Virus record (IMG/VR): IMGVR_UViG_3300045971_000385
Location: 1 to 64,000 of that record
Strand: one strand, 5' to 3'
Origin: a virus
Length of the DNA: 64,000 nucleotides
Under the pieces are notes generated by a model that searched no databases, was not told the origin of the DNA, and worked only from the letters and a program-made list of their open reading frames with translations. Below, one piece after another: positions 31,794 through 41,772 of this stretch. The number at the start of each line of letters is the position of its first letter. The stretch's first letter is position 1. The position numbers and the translations under genes are program-made.

Positions 31794-33194
31794 ATGTCAC
31801 AAGATTTTTTCCGCGTCGAACGTGGTGTTGAGTTAGATGAATCAGTTCAAATGTTGCAAGGCGCGGGAGCTCCTGGTGCAGCTGGTGATTCTTCTTTAGC
31901 GCCAGTAGGTTCAACATATCAAGATAATTCAACTGGTGATCTTTATACAAAGATTACTGCTGGTGTTGGTACCAATAAATGGCAAAAAATGGCTTCAGAG
32001 TCATATGTTAATAATGCTGTTGGTGCTACAGTTTCATGGCGGGAACCTGCATTAGTACGTGATAACGTAGCTACTGTTGTTCCAGCTGGTGTTGCAACAT
32101 CTCCAATCGTTGTTGATGGTGTTTCAGTTACTGACGGTCAACGAGTATTATTCTCAGCTATTACTGGTGGTAATGGTAAAAATGTCTACATTTATAATCA
32201 AGCAACTGGATTATTCGTTGAAGATGTAAACCAAGAATCAACTGGTGATGCTGCTTACGTTCAATCTGGTACATCTGCCGGTAAAACTTACATCTATAAT
32301 GGTTCAGCATGGGTACAATCTGATCAAGCTTCTTTAGATGAACTTGGATTTATCCGAGCTTTCATTGGTAAAGGTGCTGCTGGTGCAGAATCAACTGGAT
32401 TCTCATCTACTAATTTCGTTTCAGATGGCACTTCACTTGAAACTGCAGTTGGTGCATTAGATGCAGAAGTTGGTCCAAATGTATCTCTTGGCAACTACAT
32501 CGTTCCAGCTAATAAAGTAAATGGAAACATTCAAGCTTTAGATACTGCGATTGGTGCAAACGTTTCAGCTGGTAATCACATCACCCCAGCTAATAAAGTT
32601 CAACAGAACATTCAAGCTTTAGATACACAAGTTGGTGCTGAGTTAGCTGTTGGTAATTTCATCACTGCTAATCAATCAACTAATTCTGCTATCACAGCTT
32701 TAGATGCTGAGTTTGGTGCAAACGTTGTTAATGGTAATTTCGTAACAGCTGCATCAAAAGTCAATGCAAATATTCAAGCTTTAGATACACAGATTGGTGC
32801 TAATGTTGTTACTGGAACATATGTAAGCCCAGCCAATTCAACAAATGCAAACATTCAAGCTCTTGACACAGCACTTTCAGTAACTACTCTTGAAACTGCC
32901 GTAACAAATGTAACGTCAATTCAAACAATCGATTCAGTTGCTGGTGGTTTAGGTGCTAAATGGTTGGTTAGAGTTGTAGATGCAGCGGACTCTACACGTG
33001 TCTATGCAACTGAAGTTTATGCAGTTGATAATGGTGTTTCAGCAGACTATACTCGTTATGCAACATTGAAAATCGGTAGCAATATTGCTGGTTTATCAGT
33101 CACTGTTGATCTTAGCGGTGGTGCATTGAGATTAAGAGTTGCGTCAACAGCAGCTGTTAATGTTTTGGCTCGTCGTGTAGGTGTTTTTGCTTAA
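31794..33194 (+). CDS. Tail fibre protein with tandem NIQALD repeats
   Basis: 466 residues, SD AAGGGAGTCC. N-terminal domain (1-65) contains GSTYQDNSTGDLYTKI, a common fibre-family opener. Residues about 218-364 hold six tandem copies of a 25-residue unit built on (N)IQALDTxxGANVxxGN. The C-terminal part is a beta-rich domain of 100 residues. The repeat looks like a trimeric beta-helical or coiled shaft. Its N-terminal style recurs in the next gene, so the two probably assemble together. Confidence 0.85.
   Translation: MSQDFFRVERGVELDESVQMLQGAGAPGAAGDSSLAPVGSTYQDNSTGDLYTKITAGVGTNKWQKMASESYVNNAVGATVSWREPALVRDNVATVVPAGVATSPIVVDGVSVTDGQRVLFSAITGGNGKNVYIYNQATGLFVEDVNQESTGDAAYVQSGTSAGKTYIYNGSAWVQSDQASLDELGFIRAFIGKGAAGAESTGFSSTNFVSDGTSLETAVGALDAEVGPNVSLGNYIVPANKVNGNIQALDTAIGANVSAGNHITPANKVQQNIQALDTQVGAELAVGNFITANQSTNSAITALDAEFGANVVNGNFVTAASKVNANIQALDTQIGANVVTGTYVSPANSTNANIQALDTALSVTTLETAVTNVTSIQTIDSVAGGLGAKWLVRVVDAADSTRVYATEVYAVDNGVSADYTRYATLKIGSNIAGLSVTVDLSGGALRLRVASTAAVNVLARRVGVFA
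32445..32880 (+). repeat. Six protein-level tandem repeats in the fibre gene
   Basis: About 25 codons per unit, each including a version of ATTCAAGCTTTAGATAC. The units differ in third positions, so they are an old protein repeat, not a recent DNA duplication. Confidence 0.75.
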
Positions 33195-33218
33195 TTAACC
33201 AAATAAAGGTCGTGCTTC

Positions 33219-36200
33219 ATGGCAGATATCAGTCTCTCTTTTTCAGCTGAAGGCGGTATCAGCCTTGATGATTTGGTTGGAATTTTTACAGGAACAATCG
33301 ATCCTAGTGTAACGGGGGAAGTAGCCCCAATAGGATCGATATTTGTAAGACAGAATGGCCAGCTCTATCAAAAGACTGGCAGTCTTAATACTGATTGGAT
33401 AAGATTTTCACAGGGCTTGGGCGAAGCAGTTAAAATATCAGCAACTGATACAACATCAGGATATTTAAATGCTAAACTAACTGTGAGCAGTTCTATAGTT
33501 AAATCAGTAGGTTCTCCAAGTGGGAACGAAACACTCAATTTAGATTTAGCAAATGTCGGTACAGCAGGCACCTATACTTCTGTCACCACCAATGCTAAGG
33601 GTCAAATAATAGCAGGTACAAATCCAGGATTCTTAACGGCAAATCAGAATATTACTATTTCTGGCGATGCTACAGGTTCTGGTACAAATTCAATTCCTAT
33701 TACGTTAGTTGATACTGGCGTAGTAGCAGGTGCATATTCAAACAGTAATATCTCTGTTGACAGTAAAGGTCGTATAACTTCAGCAACAGATGGTATGAGC
33801 GGCACTGACACCGCACCATTTAAATCTAAAACTAATGCTCAGTCGGGTGCCCCAGGTAACGGACTTATTATCTGGAATAATGCTGTACTTGATTCTGCAA
33901 CTTCAGTTAATATCAGCACGCTCACGTCAAATGGTGTGAATGTTTCTGCATACTTTGCTTTACTTAAAACTAATACCACTTTATATTTCCAAGAGAAAGC
34001 TAGTGGTCAGAATTATCAAAGATGGTTAATCAACTCAATCACCAATAATTCTACATACTATACTTTTGGTGTAACACTGCTTGATAGTTCACCATTTAGT
34101 ATTAGCAATAATAAAGATATGGTGATCGCAATAGGAACAGTTGGTAGTGCTACATATGTTTCTTCTGTTAGTGCGTCTGCTCCAGCAGCTGGGTTTACAA
34201 TTAGTGGTTCTCCTATTACTACAACGGGCACATTTACTTTTGCCTTGGCAGATGATTTAGCTGCGGTTGAGGGAATCGCTACAACAGGTCTTGCTACAAG
34301 AACGGCTGCTAATACTTGGACTGCTAGAACTATTGCTGGAACTGCTGCTAGAATTTCAGTAGCTAATGGCGATGGAGTTGCTAGCAATCCAACGATAGAT
34401 ATATCATCTAATTATGCTGGTCAGGCATCTATTACTACACTTGGAACTATTACTACTGGCACATGGCAAGGTACCACCATCGCAACCGCTAATGGTGGTA
34501 CTGGTAGAACTTCTATAGGAACAGCAAATCAATTATTGGGTGTAAACACTGCGGGTTCAGCATTAGAATATAAAACACTTCAAGTAGGAACCGGTTTAAA
34601 TATTGCTCTTGCATCTAATTTAATTACGCTTACAAATACTGGTGTGACATCTATAGCAGGAACAGCAAATCAAATAACTGCAAGTGCTGCTACTGGTGCT
34701 GTAACTTTATCATTGCCGCAAAGCATTGCTACTATATCATCACCAACTTTTGCGCAATTAACTGTTGGATCTGATCCAACATTACCGCTCCAAGTTGCAA
34801 CTAAGCAATATGTTGATAATGCAATTCAAGGTTTCAAACCAAAACAGAGTGTTAGAGCTGCTACCACCGTACAAATTTCATTAGTAGGTGCACAAACTAT
34901 TGATGGTGTTTCAGTCATTACTGGTGATAGAGTTATGGTTAAAAACCAAACATTACCAGCAGAGAATGGTATCTATATTGTAGCAGCAGCATGGGTAAGA
35001 GCTACAGATATGGATGTATGGTCAGAAGTTCCAGGAACATTCGTACTTGTTGAAGAAGGGACTACTCAAGCAGATACAGCATGGGTGTCAACAGCTAACC
35101 AAGGTGGAACAATAGGAACAACAGCTATAACTTGGGTACAATTTAGTTCAATGGCGGACGTTATAGCCGGAACCGGTCTTTCAAAGACTGGTAATACTCT
35201 GTCAATTACTAATTTAGGAACCGCTGGATCTTACAATAATGTTACAACGAATGCACAAGGTCAGGTAGTTAGTGGTTCAAATGTAGCATACATTACGGGT
35301 AATCAAACAATCGTTTTATCTGGTGACATTACTGGTTCTGGCACAAATGCTATTGGTACAACTTTGTCTGCTACTGGAGTAACAGCTGGAACATATAAGT
35401 CAGTTACAGTTGATGCTAAAGGCAGAATTTCTGCCGGCACAAATCCAACTACATTAGCTGGATTTGGTATTGTTGATGCACAACCACTAAATGCATATCT
35501 TACATCTGAGTCTGCTCTTGCTACTAGCGGAATCGTTGTTAAAAATGGTTCAACAGCTTTAACACGCTCTATAGCAGTAGGCTCAACAAAATTATCAATT
35601 GCAAATGCGGATGGTATTGCTGGTAACCCAACATTGGATGTAGTTGAATCAAACTTAACTCTTAATAATTTAGGTGGAACATTAGGAACAAATAAAGGCG
35701 GTACTGGTTTAGCAGCTATAGGTACCTCTAATCAAATTTTGGGCGTAAATGCTGGAGCCACGGGATTAGAATATAAATCAATTATTGCAGGAACAGGAAT
35801 AACTCTAGCTCAAGCTGCTGGATCAGTTACAATTTCTGCTTCTACTGGTTCAGTAACTTCTGTTGCAGCTACTGGTTCAACTGGTTTAGTTGTGGGTGGT
35901 TCGCCAATCACAACAGCTGGTACATTAACATTTACTCTCGGTTCAGAATTACAGGGATTATCTGGATTATCAGCATTAGGAATAGTAACTAGAACTGCTA
36001 CTGGTACATACACAGCTAGATCGATTACCTCTGGTGTAGGAACAATAACAATAACGAATCCTTTAGGAACAGCTGGTAATTTTGGTTTAGATTTAACAAC
36101 TATAGGAACAGCTGGAACATATAAATCTGTTACAACAGATGCATTTGGTCGAGTGACATCAGGTACTAATCCAACTACTTTAGGTGGATACGGAATTACA

Positions 36201-37886
36201 GATGCAGTTAATATATCTCAGCTAGGTGTTGCTAATGGTGTTGCAACTCTTGATGCAACTGGTAAACTTACGATTGGACAATTACCGGCTTTAGCTATTA
36301 ATGATACATTTGTAGTGGGTTCTCAGGCTGCAATGCTAGCACTTACTACACAAATTGGTGACTTGGCAGTTCGTACCGATTTAGGACATACATATGTTCA
36401 ATCTGCATCTGACCCAACTCTATTAACTAGCTGGACTCAGTTACTTGATGGTACTACGGGTACTGTTACTTCAGTATCTGCATCGCAGCCAGCACAAGGC
36501 TTGACTATAGCTGGTGGTCCAATTACTTCTGCTGGTACGTTAACATTTACTCTTGCAAATGATCTTGCTGCAGTGGAAGCTTTATCTTCTACTGGTATTG
36601 CAGTTAGAACGGCAACAGATACTTGGACGACGCGATCGATAGTTGCTGGAACAGGTATCTCAGTTGCAAGCCCAGATGGTGTCGCTGGTAATATTACTAT
36701 CAATGCTTTAAATTCTGGTACGGTTACTTCTGTTGGATTAGCATTACCAAATATTTTTACGGTTTCTAATTCACCAGTCACAGCTTCAGGAACATTAACA
36801 GGCACGCTAGTTGTTCAACCAATTAATACTGTATTAGCTGGACCTACATTTGGTTCGCCAGCTGTTCCTTCTTTTAGAACACTCGGATTTGCTACTAACG
36901 ATATAAATGATGTAACAATTACTTCTGCTACTACCAACCAAGTACTTACATACAATGGTTCTCGCTGGGTTAATAGTGGTGCAGTTGGTGCAAATGCTGC
37001 TGGATTGGTAGGTGTGGGTCAATCTGGAGCAGCAGCTTGGACATTATTATCTGGCACAAAATATTATGCCGATTTTGCTCATGCACTTGGAACATATAAT
37101 GTAGTAGTTACGGTCTTTGACACAAGCACGAATTCAGTTGTTATTCCAGATAGCACCGTACTTACTAGCACTGGAAATGTTAGAATAACAGTTGTTGGTA
37201 ATACGAGAACATTAAGAGTTGTTGTTGTTGCAAATGGACAATCGATCGTTGCTGGCGGTTCAACACCTTCAAGCGTCGTTACAGCTAAAGACGGTGTTAC
37301 AATATCTGCTACTGCAACTAAGTTAAACTTTACCGGTCAAGCAATAAATGTTGTTGATGCTGGTTCTGGTACAACTAATATTACTATAGGAGCAAGATAT
37401 TCCTATTTTGCTAACTCACTAGATACACCAAACAATGCAGATTTTGTTATTAATGCTTTAGCACCTGTTACAACTGATCCAACTTATAATTCTTTAAATG
37501 TTAGATCATTTAGCAATACCGTAGAGCAAGGTGTTGGATTTACTTGTTCTATTCCTGCTGGAGCAACTCAAGCTACATTTAAATTTAGAGGTAGAGCAAC
37601 AACTGCTCCTGGTGCTGTTTCAGTAGTTCAACCTAGACTGTATGCAAGACAATTGCCAAATAATTCTGCAGTTGGTGCTTGGTCCGCAGCTAATGAATTG
37701 GCTAATATTTCTATTCCTACTAATGCATTCTTCCAGTATGCAACTCAGACTGTTTTATTATCAACTCTCGGTGTCGCGGCCGATAGATTGTATCAATTTG
37801 AATTAACAAGAAGAATTGCTGGTGTTACTGGAACAAACTTAGCATCTAATTTCTTATTAGCTGAAGTAACTGTGGAATTTGCATAA
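33219..37886 (+). CDS. Very large tail fibre protein
   Basis: 1555 residues, the largest gene here. N-terminus resembles the previous fibre (TGEVAPIGSIFVRQNGQLYQKTG). Recurrent blocks GTAGTYxSVTTDAxGRVxSGTNP and GDxTGSGTNxI repeat along the length, typical of long phage fibre shafts. A TKQYVDNAIQGFKPKQSVRAA domain lies near 525-650, and three copies of a TxSVSASxPAxGxTIxGxPIT block occur (about 310, 880, 1090). The C-terminal 150 residues are a different, probably receptor-binding, domain. Low-complexity Thr/Gly/Ala/Ser composition fits a trimeric beta-shaft. Confidence 0.9.
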   Translation: MADISLSFSAEGGISLDDLVGIFTGTIDPSVTGEVAPIGSIFVRQNGQLYQKTGSLNTDWIRFSQGLGEAVKISATDTTSGYLNAKLTVSSSIVKSVGSPSGNETLNLDLANVGTAGTYTSVTTNAKGQIIAGTNPGFLTANQNITISGDATGSGTNSIPITLVDTGVVAGAYSNSNISVDSKGRITSATDGMSGTDTAPFKSKTNAQSGAPGNGLIIWNNAVLDSATSVNISTLTSNGVNVSAYFALLKTNTTLYFQEKASGQNYQRWLINSITNNSTYYTFGVTLLDSSPFSISNNKDMVIAIGTVGSATYVSSVSASAPAAGFTISGSPITTTGTFTFALADDLAAVEGIATTGLATRTAANTWTARTIAGTAARISVANGDGVASNPTIDISSNYAGQASITTLGTITTGTWQGTTIATANGGTGRTSIGTANQLLGVNTAGSALEYKTLQVGTGLNIALASNLITLTNTGVTSIAGTANQITASAATGAVTLSLPQSIATISSPTFAQLTVGSDPTLPLQVATKQYVDNAIQGFKPKQSVRAATTVQISLVGAQTIDGVSVITGDRVMVKNQTLPAENGIYIVAAAWVRATDMDVWSEVPGTFVLVEEGTTQADTAWVSTANQGGTIGTTAITWVQFSSMADVIAGTGLSKTGNTLSITNLGTAGSYNNVTTNAQGQVVSGSNVAYITGNQTIVLSGDITGSGTNAIGTTLSATGVTAGTYKSVTVDAKGRISAGTNPTTLAGFGIVDAQPLNAYLTSESALATSGIVVKNGSTALTRSIAVGSTKLSIANADGIAGNPTLDVVESNLTLNNLGGTLGTNKGGTGLAAIGTSNQILGVNAGATGLEYKSIIAGTGITLAQAAGSVTISASTGSVTSVAATGSTGLVVGGSPITTAGTLTFTLGSELQGLSGLSALGIVTRTATGTYTARSITSGVGTITITNPLGTAGNFGLDLTTIGTAGTYKSVTTDAFGRVTSGTNPTTLGGYGITDAVNISQLGVANGVATLDATGKLTIGQLPALAINDTFVVGSQAAMLALTTQIGDLAVRTDLGHTYVQSASDPTLLTSWTQLLDGTTGTVTSVSASQPAQGLTIAGGPITSAGTLTFTLANDLAAVEALSSTGIAVRTATDTWTTRSIVAGTGISVASPDGVAGNITINALNSGTVTSVGLALPNIFTVSNSPVTASGTLTGTLVVQPINTVLAGPTFGSPAVPSFRTLGFATNDINDVTITSATTNQVLTYNGSRWVNSGAVGANAAGLVGVGQSGAAAWTLLSGTKYYADFAHALGTYNVVVTVFDTSTNSVVIPDSTVLTSTGNVRITVVGNTRTLRVVVVANGQSIVAGGSTPSSVVTAKDGVTISATATKLNFTGQAINVVDAGSGTTNITIGARYSYFANSLDTPNNADFVINALAPVTTDPTYNSLNVRSFSNTVEQGVGFTCSIPAGATQATFKFRGRATTAPGAVSVVQPRLYARQLPNNSAVGAWSAANELANISIPTNAFFQYATQTVLLSTLGVAADRLYQFELTRRIAGVTGTNLASNFLLAEVTVEFA

Positions 37887-38605
37887 TGGCTATTCAATCG
37901 AATGCAGCAGATATTCACCTGCGATCTTCGCAGGCTATGAATCTATCAGCCCTAACCCCATTTAGTGTAACTACTTGGATAAATGCTACATGGAATGCAG
38001 GGATTACTGCATCATTTGTGGGGATTTATGGTCCAACAGTAGATACACCACTCGACCCACCAGTTACAGCTATGCAGATCGGATGTCAAGCTGGAACTAA
38101 TGATCTAGTTTGTTGGACATGGGGTGGTGGTGTCTTAGTTGCTGGACCAGCTGCTACTATGACTGGATTTAATGGCATTTGGGTATTCATTACTTACACA
38201 TTTGATGGGACAACTCATCGGGTATATAGGAATGGACTATTACTTGCCTCATCTACTAATGCTCAGATTCCAGGTTTCTTAAATCAGGTTTACATTAATG
38301 GATATCCAGGATCAGTAACTGGAGAAGTTGCTTCATTTCAAACGGATCAATATGCTCTGTATAGAAGAACATTAACAGCAGATGAAGTACTAACAATTTA
38401 TAATGCCCACGGAGCTCGACATGGAATAAATAATGGATTAATATGTCGATACGAATATGATGAACTATCACAGGGTGTAAATATATCAGCTGTTCCAGAT
38501 TTATCAGGTAATAACAATACATTAACTTTAACCGGCGCTGGAACAAATATGACATATACGTATACGAATACTTTTGCAAATTCAAATATTAGGCCAGTAC
38601 AATGA
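37886..38605 (+). CDS. LamG/concanavalin-like lectin-fold virion protein
   Basis: 239 residues, TAATG overlap with the big fibre gene. The body matches a concanavalin A-like (LamG-type) beta sandwich: DIHLRSSQAMNLSALTPFSVTTWI, WVFITYTFDGTTHRVYRNGLLLASS, and a final YALYRRTLTADEVLTIYNAHG block. Such folds bind glycans and serve as phage adhesin domains. The 40 residues after the fold are disordered-like. It probably decorates the fibre tip, by position. Confidence 0.83.
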   Translation: MAIQSNAADIHLRSSQAMNLSALTPFSVTTWINATWNAGITASFVGIYGPTVDTPLDPPVTAMQIGCQAGTNDLVCWTWGGGVLVAGPAATMTGFNGIWVFITYTFDGTTHRVYRNGLLLASSTNAQIPGFLNQVYINGYPGSVTGEVASFQTDQYALYRRTLTADEVLTIYNAHGARHGINNGLICRYEYDELSQGVNISAVPDLSGNNNTLTLTGAGTNMTYTYTNTFANSNIRPVQ

Positions 38606-39483
38606 CAACAGAAATTTTAGGAAAGCTTTCATTTCTTCAGACACCAGATGTCAATGGAAGTGATGTGCTTTTAAATGCTGGTGGAGTTCCTCAGATTTTA
38701 GCTGGAACTACAGTCGCTAGACCTGCTGCTATTTTAGCGGGACAACTATATCTAGATATCACTCTTAATAAATGGTATAGAGATAATGGAACATCGTGGG
38801 ATGATTTGACAACTGTGCCTCTTATAGATGGCACAGCCAACCAAATAACAATTGTTGATGGGACAAATGTAACTCCAACAAATGTCTCTATTGCTAATGA
38901 CACAATTTTACCTGGGAATGCAGGTTTCCGCCCACCAGTCGGAACAACAGCGCAGAGAAATGTAACTCCAGGAGCAGGTGATACTAGATTTAATTCAACA
39001 ACTGCTAAAATGGAAGAATACAATGGGGTTTTTTGGAAACCGCAAGGTCAGATTCTTCAAGTAGTATCAGGGTCAATACCTGCTGCATCAGGTACCACAT
39101 TAGTTCCTCTGGATAACACATTACCATTAAATACAGAGGGATGGCAAATATGGACAAATACGTTTACACCAATTTCAGCAACATCGCGCATTATAATTAA
39201 GTTTTCAATAACTACTTCTAATAGTATTGCGACAGGAACAAATATTTGTTCTGTATTTGCAGGATCTACTAATATTGGCGTTGCTGCAACGAGATTAAGT
39301 ATTGCTTCAGGCAGCGGAAATTTATCTTTCAGTATTGTTTATTCGCCCGGTTCAGCAGCTGCTATTACATTTTCATCTAGACTTGGTGGAACAGTTGCTG
39401 GAACATCTTATTGCAATCAAATAGGCACAACAACCTTAGGTGGTGGCTTAGTATCAGAATATATTATAATGGAGATTCAATAA
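38602..39483 (+). CDS. Tail fibre/receptor-binding protein with beta-sandwich tip
   Basis: 293 residues, ATGA overlap. Residues 1-145 have short fibre-like segments (GQLYLDITLNKWYRDNGTSW, GAGDTRFNSTTAKMEEYNGVFW). From 150 a Ser/Thr-rich beta domain begins, resembling jelly-roll tips of phage receptor-binding proteins. The next gene starts at its stop. Assigned by composition and context. Confidence 0.8.
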   Translation: MTTEILGKLSFLQTPDVNGSDVLLNAGGVPQILAGTTVARPAAILAGQLYLDITLNKWYRDNGTSWDDLTTVPLIDGTANQITIVDGTNVTPTNVSIANDTILPGNAGFRPPVGTTAQRNVTPGAGDTRFNSTTAKMEEYNGVFWKPQGQILQVVSGSIPAASGTTLVPLDNTLPLNTEGWQIWTNTFTPISATSRIIIKFSITTSNSIATGTNICSVFAGSTNIGVAATRLSIASGSGNLSFSIVYSPGSAAAITFSSRLGGTVAGTSYCNQIGTTTLGGGLVSEYIIMEIQ

Positions 39484-39992
39484 TGGCAGTACAGAAACCT
39501 ACTTATATTGAAGCTATAAGTGCATTAACTCCTAACATTGATGTTTCATCATTAGGAGATGGATCTGATTATGATTCATTAGTTTGGCAGGGTGGAAATC
39601 CTTTACCATCAAAAGCTGATTTAGATTTACTTGTTATTGAGAAAATAAAAGTAAGACAGTGGAAAGTTATCCAAGAAATTAGAGATGCTAAGAAGGATGG
39701 AGGAGTAAAAGTTGGCAATAATTGGTTTCATTCTGACCCAACTTCAAGAATTCAACAGCTTGGATTAGTGATGTTTGGTGCAAATCTTCCACCTGGTATT
39801 ATGTGGAAAACTTTAAGTGGAAATTTTGTCGTCATGACACCTACTTTAGCTCAACAGATTTTTATGGCTGTTGCTATGAGCGATCAGCAAATTTTTGCTG
39901 TTGCTGAACAAAAGAAAGCGGCAATGCTTGCAAGTGCCGATCCCCTAAACTATAATCAAGATGCTGGATGGCCAGCAGTATACGGAGAATAA
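39483..39992 (+). CDS. Tail-fibre accessory protein, DUF4376-like
   Basis: 169 residues from ATG 39483, which shares a base with the preceding stop; an earlier in-frame TTG has no SD. The pattern KVRQWKVIQEIRDAKKDGGVKV, NNWFHSDPTSRIQQLGLVMFG and MWKTLSGNFVVMTPTLAQQI matches DUF4376-type domains common at phage fibre C-termini, where they may assist folding. Here the domain is a separate protein. Function is inferred from neighbours. Confidence 0.78.
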   Translation: MAVQKPTYIEAISALTPNIDVSSLGDGSDYDSLVWQGGNPLPSKADLDLLVIEKIKVRQWKVIQEIRDAKKDGGVKVGNNWFHSDPTSRIQQLGLVMFGANLPPGIMWKTLSGNFVVMTPTLAQQIFMAVAMSDQQIFAVAEQKKAAMLASADPLNYNQDAGWPAVYGE

Positions 39993-39997
39993 GAAAA

Positions 39998-40693
39998 ATG
40001 ATGATAATGTTTAAATTAATAATGGGCGCAATTTTCAATGGCATATTGAAAGCTATTGAAAGTGGTGTAGCTAAAATTAAAGCTAAAGCTGCATTAGAAT
40101 GGGTTGTCCAGCGGATAGGAAAAATAGAGTGGAAACAAACCCACGCTATTTCAGAAGAAGATAAACTAGCAATCCATAAATTATTAGCCGATGGTTATTA
40201 TATTATTTTAACTCGTAGAAGTAATCATTTTTCTACTTATGCTATTTCTTTTGCTAATTTTATTCTTACTAGAAAATTTAGTTTTTATTCTCATTCTCTT
40301 ATGAATTTAGAAGATGAAGTTAAGAGCCCGGATGATTTTAGATTGATAGAAGCAGTTGGAAAGGGTACTCAATATTCATCATTTGATACTGTGTTTGGCA
40401 CCGTGGATGCAGTTGCATTACTTAAACCTAAAGCATTATCGTTAGATGAATGGAATGATGTTATGGATAAACTAAAAAGCGAAATTGGTAAACCATATGA
40501 TACTCTTTTCGATTTAAAATCTGATGCAGCAGTTAGCTGTGTCGAGTTAGTTAGAGATGCGCTTAGAGCAGATCCTGAATATGCGACCAAATATGCTGCA
40601 TTTGAAGCTATGATAAATAAGAATAGAAATCTTACTCCGCAAATGTATTTTGATTGCTCTGACTTTGAAGTAGTACATACAGTAAAAAGATAA
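39998..40693 (+). CDS. Permuted papain-like amidase/peptidase (YiiX/NlpC-P60-like)
   Basis: 231 residues from ATG 39998 (GGAG 10 bases upstream). Catalytic triad order of permuted papain-fold enzymes: His 99 in FYSHSLMNL, Glu 118 in RLIEAVGKG, Cys 181 in AVSCVELV. A hydrophobic/basic N-terminal 35 residues precede the fold. Members cleave peptide or lipid amide bonds; phage forms may act on peptidoglycan or on envelope lipids. Its place after the fibre genes suggests a virion-associated or lysis role. The triad is visible; substrate is inferred. Confidence 0.8.
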   Translation: MMIMFKLIMGAIFNGILKAIESGVAKIKAKAALEWVVQRIGKIEWKQTHAISEEDKLAIHKLLADGYYIILTRRSNHFSTYAISFANFILTRKFSFYSHSLMNLEDEVKSPDDFRLIEAVGKGTQYSSFDTVFGTVDAVALLKPKALSLDEWNDVMDKLKSEIGKPYDTLFDLKSDAAVSCVELVRDALRADPEYATKYAAFEAMINKNRNLTPQMYFDCSDFEVVHTVKR

Positions 40694-41071
40694 ATGTCTA
40701 TAAACGCCTGCTCTATAAATGAGTTCACAATTAATACCTTATGCGGTAGGCGTAGAAGTGCAATAATAGAAGAGCTTCTACGGCCGCCAGTCATACAGAC
40801 AAATGGCGGTTCTCAACAGCATGTCAATCCTAATACTAAAGTTCCATTAAATATCTTTAGAAGAGACAGAAGAGAAGAAGATATTGTTGAAGATGTAAGA
40901 ACACTTGAACAAGAATATGTCGAAGTAAGTATAGAAATGATGGGTGAAAGATTTACACAGACTATTAAACAGGATGATATTTTACCGTTAATCACCATTT
41001 CACGAGTTACTCTGAAAGATAGATTAGAAGAACAAGTAAATATATCTGATTTTACAATTAGGATCATTTAA
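40694..41071 (+). CDS. Unknown virion-region protein
   Basis: 125 residues, starting directly after the preceding stop. Begins MSINACSINEFTINTLCG, a form seen in small phage virion proteins; the middle is Arg/Glu-rich (FRRDRREEDIVEDVRTLEQEY) and probably helical. TAATG overlap with the next gene. No function assigned. Confidence 0.7.
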   Translation: MSINACSINEFTINTLCGRRRSAIIEELLRPPVIQTNGGSQQHVNPNTKVPLNIFRRDRREEDIVEDVRTLEQEYVEVSIEMMGERFTQTIKQDDILPLITISRVTLKDRLEEQVNISDFTIRII

Positions 41072-41670
41072 TGCAACTCACCTTCCCTTCAGATAAGTCA
41101 ATTGAATTATCATTTAAAGTCGGCATAGCCGGTACTAACAGTGCGCCTTCATCTGTTGCTATTGTTTTAGAGCGAAATTCAACAGCATTAAGTTTTAAAG
41201 CTGTCAATGGTGGTAGCGATGAATGGACAGCTATTATTGATAATCCAGGTTCTGTGTTTGAAGCCGGTGAAGTTAATCTTAGTGTCAATATAGTGTTGAA
41301 TAATAGACTGTTTACTCCTATGAAATCAACTGCAACTATTGAAGCTGTCGCTAAAACTGCACCAGAAGCGCCCGTTAATGAACCAGTTCAACTCAATACT
41401 GATACTCAGTCAAATGAAATTCCAGCAATGGAAGAAGTAAATCAGGTTGAACAGATAAAAGATATTTTTAAATCTTCGTCTTCAAAGCCGGTTAAAACTG
41501 AATCTATTATTGAGAGAGTTACAGTTGCTCCTATCAAATTACAACTTCTTAAATCAATAGAGAAGGGAACAACAACAGTTAAACCGAAACCTATTGTCGC
41601 TGAACAAGTGATTAGCAAGAAAAAATCTAATACCCTAAGTATCAAAAAGACTAAAGTTGTTTATTTATAA
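41071..41670 (+). CDS. Unknown virion-region protein with Ig-like N-terminal domain
   Basis: 199 residues. Residues 1-95 form a beta sandwich pattern (IELSFKVGIAGT...VAIVLERN...WTAIIDNP), Ig-like in rhythm, followed by a Glu/Pro-rich linker and a Lys-rich C-terminal 70 residues. Last gene of the fibre block; followed by a small stem-loop. A structural role is likely by position. Confidence 0.7.
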   Translation: MQLTFPSDKSIELSFKVGIAGTNSAPSSVAIVLERNSTALSFKAVNGGSDEWTAIIDNPGSVFEAGEVNLSVNIVLNNRLFTPMKSTATIEAVAKTAPEAPVNEPVQLNTDTQSNEIPAMEEVNQVEQIKDIFKSSSSKPVKTESIIERVTVAPIKLQLLKSIEKGTTTVKPKPIVAEQVISKKKSNTLSIKKTKVVYL

Positions 41671-41674
41671 ACTA

Positions 41675-41694
41675 TTATTACTCAGAAGTAATAA
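41675..41694 (+). terminator. Small stem-loop after the fibre block
   Basis: TTATTACT (41675-41682) pairs with AGTAATAA (41687-41694) over a 4-base loop. It lies directly upstream of an early promoter, as at 285 and 57493. A weak A/T stem, so termination is uncertain. Confidence 0.5.
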
Positions 41695-41713
41695 AACTGT
41701 TACAATTTAACTG

Positions 41714-41742
41714 TGTACTTTACTCAGGTTACATGATATAAT
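41714..41742 (+). promoter_or_regulatory. Early sigma70-type promoter
   Basis: TGTACT (41714-41719), 17-bp spacer with TCAGGTTACATG, TATAAT (41737-41742) with TG at 41734-41735. It drives only the membrane protein gene before the terminator at 42349. Confidence 0.85.
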
Positions 41743-41772
41743 TAATCATAGTTAATATTATGAGAGAAATAT

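Noticed and set aside
32445-32880. CRISPR-like tandem repeat
   Set aside because: The repeats are in frame, coding and diverged; there are no unique spacers of constant size.
34058-36805. Long antisense frames inside the tail-fibre gene
   Set aside because: They mirror the repetitive Thr/Ala/Gly codons of the fibre gene, lack SDs and promoters, and show low-complexity Val/Ala/Pro proteins. Shadows.
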